Below are positions 20,267-28,690 of a stretch of 49,155 bases of DNA, piece after piece. The notes below the pieces were generated by a model. That model did not search any database, was not told where the DNA came from, and saw only the letters and a program-made list of their open reading frames with translations. The stretch's first letter is position 1, and every line of letters begins with the position of its first letter. The stretch covers positions 1 through 49,155 of the forward strand of contig NZ_NCEQ01000019.1 of NCBI RefSeq assembly GCF_002280785.1, in the 5' to 3' direction. Position numbers and translations under genes: made by a program. The DNA is from Brevundimonas subvibrioides (lineage in GTDB: Bacteria > Pseudomonadota > Alphaproteobacteria > Caulobacterales > Caulobacteraceae).

Positions 20267-21352
20267 ATGTCCCACAACACCTTCGGCCATCTTTTCCGCG
20301 TGACGACCTGGGGCGAGAGCCACGGGCCGGCGATCGGCTGCGTCGTGGACGGATGTCCGCCGTTGATTCCGCTCACAGAGACGGACCTCCAGCCCTGGCT
20401 CGACCGCCGCAAGCCCGGCGGCAGCCGCTTCGTCACCCAGCGCCGGGAGACCGACGTCGCCCGCATCCTGTCCGGCGTCTTCGACGACGGCGCGGGTCCG
20501 GTGACCACCGGCGCGCCCATCGCCATCCACATCGACAATGTCGACGCCCGGTCACAGGACTATGGCGAGATCGCCCGCGCGTATCGCCCCGGCCACGCCG
20601 ACCTGACCTACCAGACCAAATACGGCGTCCGCGACCATCGCGGCGGCGGGCGCTCCTCTGCGCGCGAGACCGCCAGCCGCGTCGCCGCCGGGGCCGTGGC
20701 GCGTCGGGTGCTGGGCGACGGCATCGTTGTCCGCGCCGGGGTCGTTCAGTTGGGCCCGCACAGGATCGCGCCCGAAGCGGTCGATTTCTCGGTCGTTTAC
20801 GACAATCCCCTGTTCGCCGCCTCGGCCGAGGTTGTGCCCGAGTGGGAAGCCTACCTCGACGGGGTGCGCAAGGCGGGCTCCTCCATCGGCGCCGTCGTGG
20901 CGCTCGAGGTCACGGGCATTCCCGCCGGTTGGGGCGCGCCCCTCTATGGCAAGCTCGACGCCGAACTGGCCGCCGCCATGATGTCGATCAATGCGGTCAA
21001 GGGCGTCGAGATCGGCGCGGGCTTCGGCTCAGCCGAGCTGTCGGGCGAGGACAACGCCGACCAGATGCGCCTGGGCGAGGACGGCCAGATCGTCTTCGGT
21101 TCGAACCACGCGGGCGGCGTGCTGGGCGGCATCTCGACGGGCCAGCCCCTGACCGCCCGCGTGGCCTTCAAGCCGACCTCCTCCATCCTGACGCCGCGCC
21201 AGACGGTGACCCGCGACGGGCTCGAGACCGATGTCCGCACCAAGGGCCGCCACGACCCCTGCGTCGCCCTGCGCGGCGTTCCGGTGGTCGAGGCCATGGC
21301 CGCCTGCGTCCTCGCCGACGCCATGCTCAGGCACCGCGCCCAGGTGGGCTAA
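20267..21352 (+). CDS. aroC: Chorismate synthase
   Basis: The 361-residue FMN-dependent enzyme converts 5-enolpyruvylshikimate 3-phosphate to chorismate, the last shared step of aromatic amino-acid synthesis. Signature blocks are [57 protein letters not shown], and the C-terminal GGISTGQPL with KPTSSI. Length and motifs are complete. GGGAG precedes the ATG by a few bases. The upstream J-like gene is 12 nt away. Confidence 0.96.
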   Translation: MSHNTFGHLFRVTTWGESHGPAIGCVVDGCPPLIPLTETDLQPWLDRRKPGGSRFVTQRRETDVARILSGVFDDGAGPVTTGAPIAIHIDNVDARSQDYGEIARAYRPGHADLTYQTKYGVRDHRGGGRSSARETASRVAAGAVARRVLGDGIVVRAGVVQLGPHRIAPEAVDFSVVYDNPLFAASAEVVPEWEAYLDGVRKAGSSIGAVVALEVTGIPAGWGAPLYGKLDAELAAAMMSINAVKGVEIGAGFGSAELSGEDNADQMRLGEDGQIVFGSNHAGGVLGGISTGQPLTARVAFKPTSSILTPRQTVTRDGLETDVRTKGRHDPCVALRGVPVVEAMAACVLADAMLRHRAQVG

Positions 21353-21439
21353 CGGCCTGATCCGGAAGAGGGTGGCGCTGTTTTCCGCACGAGCAGGCCG
21401 CCAAAGAGGGTCATCTTCCGTTCACCCTGTTCGGGCTAG

Positions 21440-21721
21440 ATGCGCGCCATGATCGAGATCCTGTCCCGCACTGCCGCCCTTGCCGCCGTCCTGGCGGGTT
21501 CGCTGATGCTGCAGGGCTGTCTGGTCGGCGCCGTGGTCGGCACGGCCGGCGCCATCGTCGGCGGAACGGCCCGGGCCACGGGCGCTGTCGTCGGCGCGGG
21601 CGTCGACGCCGTCACCACCTCGGACGAGGAAACCCGCGCCCGCCGCGAGCGCGAACAGCGCGACTACGACCGTGAGCAGCGCCGCTGCGAGCAGCGCCGC
21701 GCCAACGGCCAGCGCTGCTGA
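21440..21721 (+). CDS. Small lipoprotein with Gly-rich helix and charged tail
   Basis: The 93-residue product has a lipoprotein signal (LAGSLMLQGC). A glycine-zipper-like run follows (GAVVGTAGAIVGGTARATGAVVGAG), then a strongly charged tail of Arg/Glu/Gln (REREQRDYDREQRRCEQRR). Two ATG codons are available (21440 and 21449). The composition suggests a membrane-associated envelope protein. No function is known; similar small lipoproteins are common in Caulobacterales. Confidence 0.65.
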   Translation: MRAMIEILSRTAALAAVLAGSLMLQGCLVGAVVGTAGAIVGGTARATGAVVGAGVDAVTTSDEETRARREREQRDYDREQRRCEQRRANGQRC

Positions 21722-21758
21722 CGGCGGACCGGTGCGGAAGGTCGCAGCCGGCAGGACA

Positions 21759-22397
21759 TCATTCGGCGAGCCAGACTTCGAACTGCTGCGGGGACACGCC
21801 GCGGATCGGGACCTCGACGGCGGACACATCTTCGCCGAGACAGGCTTCCAGCACGGCTTTTAACGAGCCCGCGCCAACCGCGTCATCCGGGCGGAAATAT
21901 CTAAGTTCCGTTCGACCTGGCCCGCGACCCAGCAGTTCGTAGGGGGGCACGTCATAACCCATCGAACGCAGAGATCCCGAACAGGCGCGATACATGGCTA
22001 CCTGGCCTTCAGCGCGGATCTGAAAGTAAATCCGGCCGGGCGAACCGCGATCAGGTGCGGCCGAGGGCGGCGCTGCCGCAGGCGTCTCAATGGCCGCCTG
22101 TCCCAGGATTTCAGAGGCCTGGGCCGTCTCGCCGCCGTCGAGGCTCGACCGTGCCTCGCGAACGGTCCGCTCAAGGGTCTCGACCTGCGTCATATCCCGG
22201 CGTCGTGCTGCGATTTCGTGATCCAGTCGGGTAACCTCGGCTTGCAGGCGATCCCGAGCCTGGCTCAGACTGACCAGACTGACTGCGAAGCCTCCCAGAA
22301 TGGCCAGGCCGCCGAGCAGAAACGCGACACCAATCCAGCGGGACCGGCTTGTCAGGGTCGCAATCTGCGCCGGAGTCAACGGAGGCTGATCGGTCAT
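21759..22397 (-). CDS. Membrane-anchored coiled-coil protein of the peptidoglycan-hydrolase cassette
   Basis: The 212-residue product has one transmembrane helix (about 22-44, IGVAFLLGGLAILGGFAVSL). A predicted coiled coil follows (about 46-95, LSQARDRLQAEVTRLDHEIA), then an Ala/Pro linker and a C-terminal soluble domain (RIYFQIRAEGQVAMYRACSG, RTELRYFRPDDAVGAGSLKAV, VPIRGVSPQQFEVWLAE) resembling LytR C-terminal-type domains. It overlaps the preceding two-helix gene by 4 nt and is the third gene of the unit. In a phage lysis analogy its topology could suit a spanin-like or regulatory part, but this is speculative. GC content is lower than in neighbouring genes. Confidence 0.65.
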   Translation of the reverse strand: MTDQPPLTPAQIATLTSRSRWIGVAFLLGGLAILGGFAVSLVSLSQARDRLQAEVTRLDHEIAARRRDMTQVETLERTVREARSSLDGGETAQASEILGQAAIETPAAAPPSAAPDRGSPGRIYFQIRAEGQVAMYRACSGSLRSMGYDVPPYELLGRGPGRTELRYFRPDDAVGAGSLKAVLEACLGEDVSAVEVPIRGVSPQQFEVWLAE

Positions 22398-22720
22398 TCG
22401 GCCGCTCTGGCATGAGGCTTTGCGATGCCCAGAAGGATGTCACGGCTGGCGTACCAGAGCTGCAGCACCCGGGCCTGGGTCACCGAGATCACCCCGGTCG
22501 GCGTCATCAGGAGGAGGAAATTGGTTACGCTGAGCTCTTCCGTAACCGTCCAGTAGATAGCCAGCCCGACCAGAGCGGCGGCTGAAACGACTGTTAGATA
22601 GAGGTAAAAGCTCCGCTCGAGCCTGTTCTGCTTGTCCAGCAGGTTAACGATCGCCACGCGTTGCTTGAATGTCAGCGCCATGGGCTCCGATGCGGAGAGG
22701 GAAGGCGACGGATCGGTCAC
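22394..22720 (-). CDS. Two-helix membrane protein, holin-like in size and topology
   Basis: The 108-residue product has a polar N-terminus, a positively charged segment (FKQRVAIVNLLDKQNRLER), and two hydrophobic helices (YLYLTVVSAAALVGLAIYW and SVTNFLLLMTPTGVISV). The C-terminus is basic and amphipathic. It overlaps the hydrolase gene upstream and the coiled-coil gene downstream by 4 nt each, so the three proteins should be made together. Size, topology and position directly after an endolysin-like gene recall holins. No holin family is recognised by motif, so that reading is tentative. Confidence 0.65.
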   Translation of the reverse strand: MTDPSPSLSASEPMALTFKQRVAIVNLLDKQNRLERSFYLYLTVVSAAALVGLAIYWTVTEELSVTNFLLLMTPTGVISVTQARVLQLWYASRDILLGIAKPHARAAE

Positions 22721-23415
22721 GCTTCATTCCACGACAGGCTGTCGGTTCGCGATACCCGGACCGCTTTGGGAACAGGCGGCGGAATGGTCGCCGGCCATCG
22801 TGCGCCGACAAATCGGTCCTTGCCCACCCAGGCCAGAGAGACGCAGTCACTCTGGTTTCCACCCAGGATACGGTAGGCGTCCGCGTCTTCGCCGGCGTAG
22901 AAGCCAACATGTCCCAGTCCGCTCGACCGGGACTTCCGCCAGAAGACCATGATCGCACCGGCCGTGGGGCCGGTCTTGATGCCAAAGCTCTGCCAGGCTC
23001 GGGCGGACAGAACATTTGCCGGCGTCGGCTCACGATCCAGCGTCGATGTTATGCAATGCGCGACGAACAGGCCGCACCACGGGATGTCGTCGCCGGGGTA
23101 GTGAACGTCGATATTCTGGGCCCAGTCCAGAATAGTCGGATTGGAGCCTGTACCCGGATTCTCCTTCGTTCCGATCAGCCGGCGCGCCTCCTTGAACCAG
23201 ACCAGACCGTCCTGCTCCAGGTCCTTGCCCGGAACAGCGCTGGGAAGCAGGGCTGCGATTGTGATCGGACCCAGCACGCCATCCGGCGTCAAGCCGTGCC
23301 TGGTCTGAAACTCCTTGACCGCCGCCGCAGTCTGTCGGCCCCAGACTCCATCCAGAGGCCCTGGCCGGTAGCCAAGGTTCGCCAACGCCGTTTGGACATC
23401 CAGGATTTTCATCAT
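22717..23415 (-). CDS. Peptidoglycan-binding plus TIGR02594 (CHAP-like) cell-wall hydrolase
   Basis: From ATG 23415 the product has 232 residues. Residues 1-60 are a PG_binding_1 domain (VQTALANLGYRPGPLDGVWG, AVKEFQTRHGLTPDGVLGP). A TIGR02594/CHAP-type domain follows with catalytic Cys114 in IPWCGLFVAHC and His169 in GLGHVGFYAGE, and the family signature ILGGNQSDCVSL with VGARWP at the end. It has no signal peptide, as in phage endolysins. A G-rich tract precedes the tandem ATG codons (23415/23412). It heads a three-gene overlapping unit with two membrane proteins. Confidence 0.85.
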   Translation of the reverse strand: MMKILDVQTALANLGYRPGPLDGVWGRQTAAAVKEFQTRHGLTPDGVLGPITIAALLPSAVPGKDLEQDGLVWFKEARRLIGTKENPGTGSNPTILDWAQNIDVHYPGDDIPWCGLFVAHCITSTLDREPTPANVLSARAWQSFGIKTGPTAGAIMVFWRKSRSSGLGHVGFYAGEDADAYRILGGNQSDCVSLAWVGKDRFVGARWPATIPPPVPKAVRVSRTDSLSWNEA

Positions 23416-23542
23416 TGCCCCCCAGACTATCTGAAGGACAACCCCACGTGGTGTCAATCCACAAAAACCGCCGTTATGCGTGAAGCTTCAAGCCTTCAGC
23501 GATTGAAGGCCCGGAGCCCCCCCCCTGAAGGCCTGCTTCGTC

Positions 23543-24178
23543 CTAGCGCACCCCGATGTATTTGTGCGTCTGGACGCTGAGCCGCCATTTCGGGTGGCGC
23601 AGGCAATAGTCCATGGCCGCCGCCGTATTGGCCGCCTGATCCGGTCCGTCCATGGGCTGAAGCCAGAAGCGTTCGAACTCCAGGTCGTCGAACCGGCCAG
23701 GCATGGCGAGCGCCTGCGGATAGACCAGTTTCAGCTCCTGGCCCGAGGTCTGGACCACGGGCGCGGCGGCTTTGGGACTGACGCAGATCCAGTCGATGCC
23801 GTCGGGCGCAGCCAGGGTGCCGTTGGTCTCCACCGCGATATCGAAGCCGCCCGCGTGCAGGGCGGCGATCAGGGGCGAGTCCAGTTGCAGCAGCGGCTCC
23901 CCGCCCGTGCAGACGACCAGTTTCGGATCGCCCTCGCGGCCGATCCACATCGACGCGACATGATCCGCCAGCGCCTCCGCCGTCCTGAACTTGCCGCCCC
24001 CGTCGCCGTCCGTGCCGACGAACTCGGTGTCGCAGAAGGTGCAGACGGCTGTGGCCCGATCCTGCTCGCGTCCGCTCCACAGATTGCAGCCCGCAAAGCG
24101 CAGGAAGACCGCCGGCCGCCCCGCCTGACCGCCCTCCCCCTGCACCGTCAGGAAGGTCTCCTTGACCGAATAGGTCAT
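23543..24178 (-). CDS. queE: 7-carboxy-7-deazaguanine synthase
   Basis: The 211-residue radical-SAM enzyme converts carboxytetrahydropterin to 7-carboxy-7-deazaguanine in queuosine synthesis. It begins [16 protein letters not shown]. The iron-sulfur cluster cysteines are C31, C46 and C49, giving the C-x14-C-x2-C spacing seen in one QueE subgroup instead of CX3CX2[11 protein letters not shown] and [10 protein letters not shown] follow. The start at ATG 24178 overlaps the queC stop by 4 nt, so the two genes form an operon. The longer open frame upstream has no QueE similarity. Confidence 0.92.
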   Translation of the reverse strand: MTYSVKETFLTVQGEGGQAGRPAVFLRFAGCNLWSGREQDRATAVCTFCDTEFVGTDGDGGGKFRTAEALADHVASMWIGREGDPKLVVCTGGEPLLQLDSPLIAALHAGGFDIAVETNGTLAAPDGIDWICVSPKAAAPVVQTSGQELKLVYPQALAMPGRFDDLEFERFWLQPMDGPDQAANTAAAMDYCLRHPKWRLSVQTHKYIGVR

Positions 24179-24897
24179 CGCGAGGCCAGCCACTCGCGCC
24201 AGCCGGCGGCGCGCAGCGCGCAGGCCGGGCAGTCGCCGCAGCCGTAACCCCAGTCGTGCCGGTGGGTGCGGTCGCCGCGATAGCAGGTGTGCGATTCCTC
24301 GACGATCAGATCGACCAGGGCGTCGCCGCCGATCCCGTGCGCCATTTCCCAGGTCTGGGCCTTGGTCAGGTACATCAGCGGCGTCTCGATCGGCGACGGC
24401 TTGTCGAGGCCCAGGGTCAGCGCCCGCTCCATGGCGTTGATCGTGTCGCGTCGACAGTCGGGATAACCCGAGAAGTCCGTCTCGCACATGCCGCCCACCA
24501 GCACCGCCAGCCCGCGCCGGTCCGCCAGCGCAGCGGCGCAGGTCAGGAACACCAGATTGCGCCCCGGCACGAAGGTGTTCGGCAGGCCCCGCGCGCCGAT
24601 CTCGATGGCGCGATCCGTGGTCATGGCCGTCTCGCCGATGGCGCCGAACCCGGTCAGGTCGACGACATGGTCCGGCCCCAGCCGGTCCGCGAACCTGGGC
24701 AGGACCTCCATCATGCCCTCACGCACCTTCAGCCGCGCGGCCATCTCGACCGCGTGCCGCTGGCCATAGTCGAAGCCGACCGTCTCGACCCGCTCGTAGC
24801 GCTCCAGCGCCCAGGCCAGACAGGTGGCGCTGTCCTGCCCGCCCGAGAACAGGACCAGGGCGTCGTGGGCGGTGTCGGTGATTTGGGCTTCGGTCAT
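24175..24897 (-). CDS. queC: 7-cyano-7-deazaguanine synthase
   Basis: The 240-residue PP-loop enzyme converts the queE product to preQ0 using ATP and ammonia. The P-loop SGGQDS is at 18-23. [21 protein letters not shown] and [11 protein letters not shown] follow, and a zinc-binding cysteine cluster lies near residues 205-225 ([11 protein letters not shown]). ATG 24897 is chosen; an upstream extension lacks similarity. First gene of the queC-queE pair, divergent from the histidine kinase. I looked for a preQ1 riboswitch upstream and saw none. Confidence 0.94.
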   Translation of the reverse strand: MTEAQITDTAHDALVLFSGGQDSATCLAWALERYERVETVGFDYGQRHAVEMAARLKVREGMMEVLPRFADRLGPDHVVDLTGFGAIGETAMTTDRAIEIGARGLPNTFVPGRNLVFLTCAAALADRRGLAVLVGGMCETDFSGYPDCRRDTINAMERALTLGLDKPSPIETPLMYLTKAQTWEMAHGIGGDALVDLIVEESHTCYRGDRTHRHDWGYGCGDCPACALRAAGWREWLASR

Positions 24898-25096
24898 GAC
24901 GGGCCTGCGGTCGGCCCAAAGGCCGCGCGCATCGGTTGGTGGGCAGGAATGGAGCGGTTGCCCGCCCTCTACACCCAACCGGGCGATCCGGCAAAAGCAC
25001 TACCGCATGACTGGCGAAAACAGACTGTTTTTGACTTAACCCTTTTGCAAACGGTTATCCCGCATTGTCCACCGGTATCAGGGAGTTTCGGCCAGT

Positions 25097-26722
25097 ATGC
25101 CGACGATCGAAGTTCTGACGGAACGCGCCGAGCCCGTGCTGCCGACGACCTCGGCGGCCGAGGTCTTCGCACGCTTCCAGCGCGAGCCGGACACGCTCGT
25201 CATTCCCGTCGTCGAGAACGACCGCCCGGTCGGTCTGATCGAACGCAACGCCTTCCTCATCAAGATCGCCGGTCCCTTTGGCCACGCCCTCTACGCCAAT
25301 CGCGCCGTCTCCCACGTGATGGATCCGGAGCCCGCCGTCGTCGACGCCCGTGTCCGCATCGACGCCTTCTGCGACATTCTGATCAAGAGCGGCCCGGGCG
25401 CCCTGATGCGCGGGTTCATTGTCACGCGCGGCGGTCGCTACCGCGGCGTGGGCACGGCTGTCTCCCTGCTTCAGGCCGTCAACGGGCAGCAGCGCAGCCA
25501 GAACGCCGAACTGGCGGAACAGTCCCGCGCCCTGACCGACAGCCGCACCCAGGCCCTCGCCTCGGCCCGCGCCAAGAGCCAGTTCCTGGCCATCATGAGC
25601 CACGAACTGCGCACGCCTATGAACGGCGTCCTCGCGGTCGCCGAACTGTTGCGGCGCCAGCCGCTCAATGCGGCGGCCCAGGCCCACGTGCAGACGATCG
25701 TCGATTCCTCCGAGACCCTTCTGCGCATTCTTCAGGACGCGCTGGACCTGTCGCGCGCCGAGGCCGGCGAGCTGGAGATGAACCCTGTTCCGACCCCGCT
25801 GCGCGGCCTGGTGGACCACATCGAACAGATGTGGGCTCCGCGCGCATCCCAGGACGCCGTCCGCCTGATGGTTGGCTATGAGGGCGACACAGAACTCTGT
25901 GCCGACATCGATGGCGTGCGCCTGAAACAGGTGTTCAACAACCTGATCGGCAACGCCCTGAAGTTCGCCCGCAACGGGGTGGTCGAGGCCAGCCTCAAGG
26001 CCTGGTCCGAGAACGGCCAGGTCCGCATGGAGGCCCGCGTCCGCGACGACGGCCCCGGCGTGGACGCCGACCGTGTCGACGCCATCTTCGAACCCTTCGT
26101 GCACGGCTCCGGCCCCGATGGCGCGGGCCTCGGCCTGTCGATCTGCCGCCAGATCATCGACCGCATGGACGGCCGCATCTGGGCCGAGAACAACGCCGGT
26201 CGCGGCGCCACCTTCGCCTTCGATGTCTCCGCGCCACTGTCGGCCCCGGTGGAGGATGAAGCCACCAACGTCTCGGCTCTCGCCGACCTGGAACTGCAAT
26301 CCAATCCGCACATCCTGATCGTCGACGACAACGCCACCAACCGCGTGGTCGCCCAGGCCCTGTGCGAGATGTTCGGCTGCTCGTCCGAAACCGCGGAGGA
26401 CGGCGTCGAGGCGCTCGAGGCCGTCCAGACCCGACCGTTCGACCTGATCCTGATGGACATCAAGATGCCCCGCATGGACGGCGTCCAGGCGACCAAGGCC
26501 ATCCGCGCCCTGCCCGGCCCGGAGCGCGACATCCCCATCGTCGCCCTGACCGCCAACGCCGACCCGGACGACGCCAAACACTATCTCTCGATCGGCATGG
26601 CCGCCGTGGTCGAGAAGCCGATCAAGCCGGAACGCCTGCGCATGGCCATGAACGCGGCGCTGTCGGAACCCGCAGAGGTCGAGGTCGCCGTCGCGCCAGC
26701 CCGCAAGGGCCGCGCGGCCTGA
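25097..26722 (+). CDS. Hybrid histidine kinase with N-terminal CBS pair and C-terminal receiver
   Basis: The 541-residue protein has no transmembrane segment. Residues 1-130 look like a pair of CBS domains (VIPVVENDRPVGLIERNAFL, HVMDPEPAVV), a module that usually senses adenine nucleotides. A short coiled coil leads to HisKA (SHELRTPMNG, His near 169) and HATPase (NNLIGNALKFA near 283, DDGPGVDADRV, GAGLGLSICRQI). The receiver begins ILIVDDNATN near 403, with Asp near 453 in LILMDIKMP and the Lys in VEKPIKP. The partner phosphotransfer protein is not in the window. TTAA half-sites upstream could be CtrA-related, but no full motif is present. Confidence 0.88.
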   Translation: MPTIEVLTERAEPVLPTTSAAEVFARFQREPDTLVIPVVENDRPVGLIERNAFLIKIAGPFGHALYANRAVSHVMDPEPAVVDARVRIDAFCDILIKSGPGALMRGFIVTRGGRYRGVGTAVSLLQAVNGQQRSQNAELAEQSRALTDSRTQALASARAKSQFLAIMSHELRTPMNGVLAVAELLRRQPLNAAAQAHVQTIVDSSETLLRILQDALDLSRAEAGELEMNPVPTPLRGLVDHIEQMWAPRASQDAVRLMVGYEGDTELCADIDGVRLKQVFNNLIGNALKFARNGVVEASLKAWSENGQVRMEARVRDDGPGVDADRVDAIFEPFVHGSGPDGAGLGLSICRQIIDRMDGRIWAENNAGRGATFAFDVSAPLSAPVEDEATNVSALADLELQSNPHILIVDDNATNRVVAQALCEMFGCSSETAEDGVEALEAVQTRPFDLILMDIKMPRMDGVQATKAIRALPGPERDIPIVALTANADPDDAKHYLSIGMAAVVEKPIKPERLRMAMNAALSEPAEVEVAVAPARKGRAA

Positions 26723-27121
26723 GGTTCAGGCGGCTTCGTCTACAGATTTCGCCCGGATCGCCCACGCTCCCACGAGCGAGAGATTCCACATGGCGTGGGC
26801 GGCAGAGGTGACCAGATCGCACCTTGAGGAGTGCAGGGGCCTGAATTAATCGTCGAGATTGTACGGCGTTGGTCTGGCTAGACTCTTGAAAGCGACATTT
26901 CGGAACAATCCCAAACTGCGCTTCCGCGATGGGTTCACCTAGGCGGGGCCTGGGTCCCGAACCTGATCCTCGCGGAACGCTGGCTGCGGCGCGGGCCGAG
27001 GCCGACCCGGAGCCCTCGCTCATAGTGCCCGGCGCTCGCCCGCGATTTTGTCGCAGACCCGCTGCATTGCCTCACCCCCTTCCCTGCCGGTTATTCGAGA
27101 GCAAAACAGGGAGCGACACAG
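26723..27121. other. 399-nt intergenic region before the AbgT gene
   Basis: This stretch between the histidine kinase and the AbgT transporter gene holds no convincing coding frame. Its middle part (about 26840-26930) is less GC-rich than its surroundings and may carry the abgT promoter, but I see no clear -35/-10 pair, dyad or riboswitch. The ribosome-binding site AGGGAG lies 8 nt before ATG 27122. Confidence 0.4.
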
Positions 27122-28690
27122 ATGAGCACAAGCTCTGGATTTCTCGGGGTGGTCGAGCGCATCGGCAATCGCCTGCCCGATCCGGTGTTCCTGTTCCTGT
27201 GGCTGATCGGCGGACTGGTGGTGCTGAGCCTGGTCGGCTCGGGTCTGGGCTGGTCCGCCGTCAACCCGGTCACCGGCGAGACGCTGGAGGCGCAGAGCCT
27301 GCTTTCGCGAGAGAACCTCGATCGCCTGATCATTGGCATGCCACGCACGCTGGCGGACTTTCCGCCGCTCGCGATCGTGGTGACCATCATCTACGGGGCG
27401 TCCGTCGCGGAGCGGACCGGTCTGTTCGATTCCGCCATTCGAGGCGCGCTGCTCAATGCGCCGAAGGCCGTGCTGACGCCGGTCGTCGTGGTTGTCGGCA
27501 TGATGTCGCATCACGCATCGGACGCCGCCTATGTCGTGGTCATCCCTCTGGCCGCCGTGATCTTCGCCGCGGCCGGGCGGCACCCCCTGGCCGGCCTGGC
27601 AGCCGGCTTCGCCGCAGTGTCCGGAGGCTATGCCGGCAACCTGTTTCCGGGATCCCAGGACGCCCTGATCCTTGGCATCACCGAGCCGGCGGCCCGGCTC
27701 ATCGACCCGACCTACTCCGTGAACATCGCGGGCAACTGGTTCTTCATCATCGGCGTCGTTCTGATCTTCACGCCGATCGTCTGGTTCCTGACCGACCGGG
27801 TGATCGAGCCGCGCCTGGGTCGCTGGACGCCGTCCGACGCCGCCCGGCCGCCTTCCACCCCCGAAGAACAGGCACTGACGCCCGTGCAGAAGAAGGGGCT
27901 GGCGTGGGCCGGTCTTGCGATCCTGGCCATGCTGGCCGTCTGGACCGCCCTGACCCTGATGCCGGGCTCGCCCTTTATCGATCCCGAGGCCGAGCCGGGG
28001 CAGGAGTACAATCCCCTCTATCGTTCGCTGATAGCCTTTTTCGCCGTCACCTTCTTTGTCGCCGGCGGCGCCTATGGCGCGGGCGCCGGCACGGTGAAAT
28101 CACACCGGGACATGGTGCGAATGATGGGCGAAGGCGTCGCGCAGCTGGCCCCCTATATCGTGCTCGCCTTCTTCGCAGCCCACTTCGTGGCCATGATCAA
28201 CTGGTCGGGCCTCGGCCCGATCCTGGCCGTCAACGCAGCGGCGGAGCTTCAGCGGATCGCCCTGCCGGCCCCGGCGCTGCTGATCGCCGTCGTCCTGGTC
28301 TCGTGCGTGTTCGACCTGTTCATCGGCTCGGCCTCGGCCAAATGGTCCGCCCTGGCCCCGATCGTGGTGCCCATGTTCATGCTCCTGGGCATCAGTCCGG
28401 AGATGACGACCGCCGCTTATCGGATGGGGGACTCGGTCACCAACATCGCCACCCCCCTGATGAGCTATTTCCCGCTGATCCTGACCTTCGCCCAGCGGTG
28501 GGACCCGCGCTTTGGCCTGGGATCGCTGCTGGCGACCATGTTGCCCTATGCGGGGTGCTTCCTGGCGGCGGGCCTGCTGATGGTGGCGGCCTGGGTCGCG
28601 CTGGACCTGCCGCTAGGGCCGGGGGTGGGCGTCCACTACGAACTGCCCTCGGCCGTGGCGCCGGTCGCCTCCTCGTCTTCCTCGTCATAG
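27122..28690 (+). CDS. abgT: AbgT-family transporter
   Basis: The 522-residue inner-membrane protein starts MSTSSGFLGVVERIGNRLPD, as in the p-aminobenzoyl-glutamate transporter family. It has a dozen or so hydrophobic segments. Conserved blocks include MPRTLADFPPLAIVVTIIYG, MMSHHASDAAYVVVIPLAAV, SGGYAGNLFPGSQDA, GSASAKWSALAPIVVPMFM and YRMGDSVTNIATPLMSYFPL. Members import aminobenzoyl-glutamate or export antimetabolites such as sulfonamides; which applies here is not decided by the sequence. The last 55 nt overlap the convergent exonuclease gene, and its tail ends in a Ser run that is antisense to an acidic stretch of that protein. Confidence 0.88.
   Translation: MSTSSGFLGVVERIGNRLPDPVFLFLWLIGGLVVLSLVGSGLGWSAVNPVTGETLEAQSLLSRENLDRLIIGMPRTLADFPPLAIVVTIIYGASVAERTGLFDSAIRGALLNAPKAVLTPVVVVVGMMSHHASDAAYVVVIPLAAVIFAAAGRHPLAGLAAGFAAVSGGYAGNLFPGSQDALILGITEPAARLIDPTYSVNIAGNWFFIIGVVLIFTPIVWFLTDRVIEPRLGRWTPSDAARPPSTPEEQALTPVQKKGLAWAGLAILAMLAVWTALTLMPGSPFIDPEAEPGQEYNPLYRSLIAFFAVTFFVAGGAYGAGAGTVKSHRDMVRMMGEGVAQLAPYIVLAFFAAHFVAMINWSGLGPILAVNAAAELQRIALPAPALLIAVVLVSCVFDLFIGSASAKWSALAPIVVPMFMLLGISPEMTTAAYRMGDSVTNIATPLMSYFPLILTFAQRWDPRFGLGSLLATMLPYAGCFLAAGLLMVAAWVALDLPLGPGVGVHYELPSAVAPVASSSSSS

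Noticed and set aside
21759..23415. Prophage
   Set aside because: Only a hydrolase and two membrane proteins are present. There is no integrase, capsid, tail, terminase or att duplication, and the flanks are housekeeping genes.
24898..25096. PreQ1 riboswitch upstream of queC
   Set aside because: I looked for the preQ1-I/II core on the minus strand and found no matching pseudoknot elements. The region looks like an ordinary divergent promoter.
26622..27023. A 133-codon minus-strand frame between the kinase and abgT
   Set aside because: It overlaps the well-supported 3' end of the kinase, is Arg/Ser/Pro-rich and has no recognisable features.
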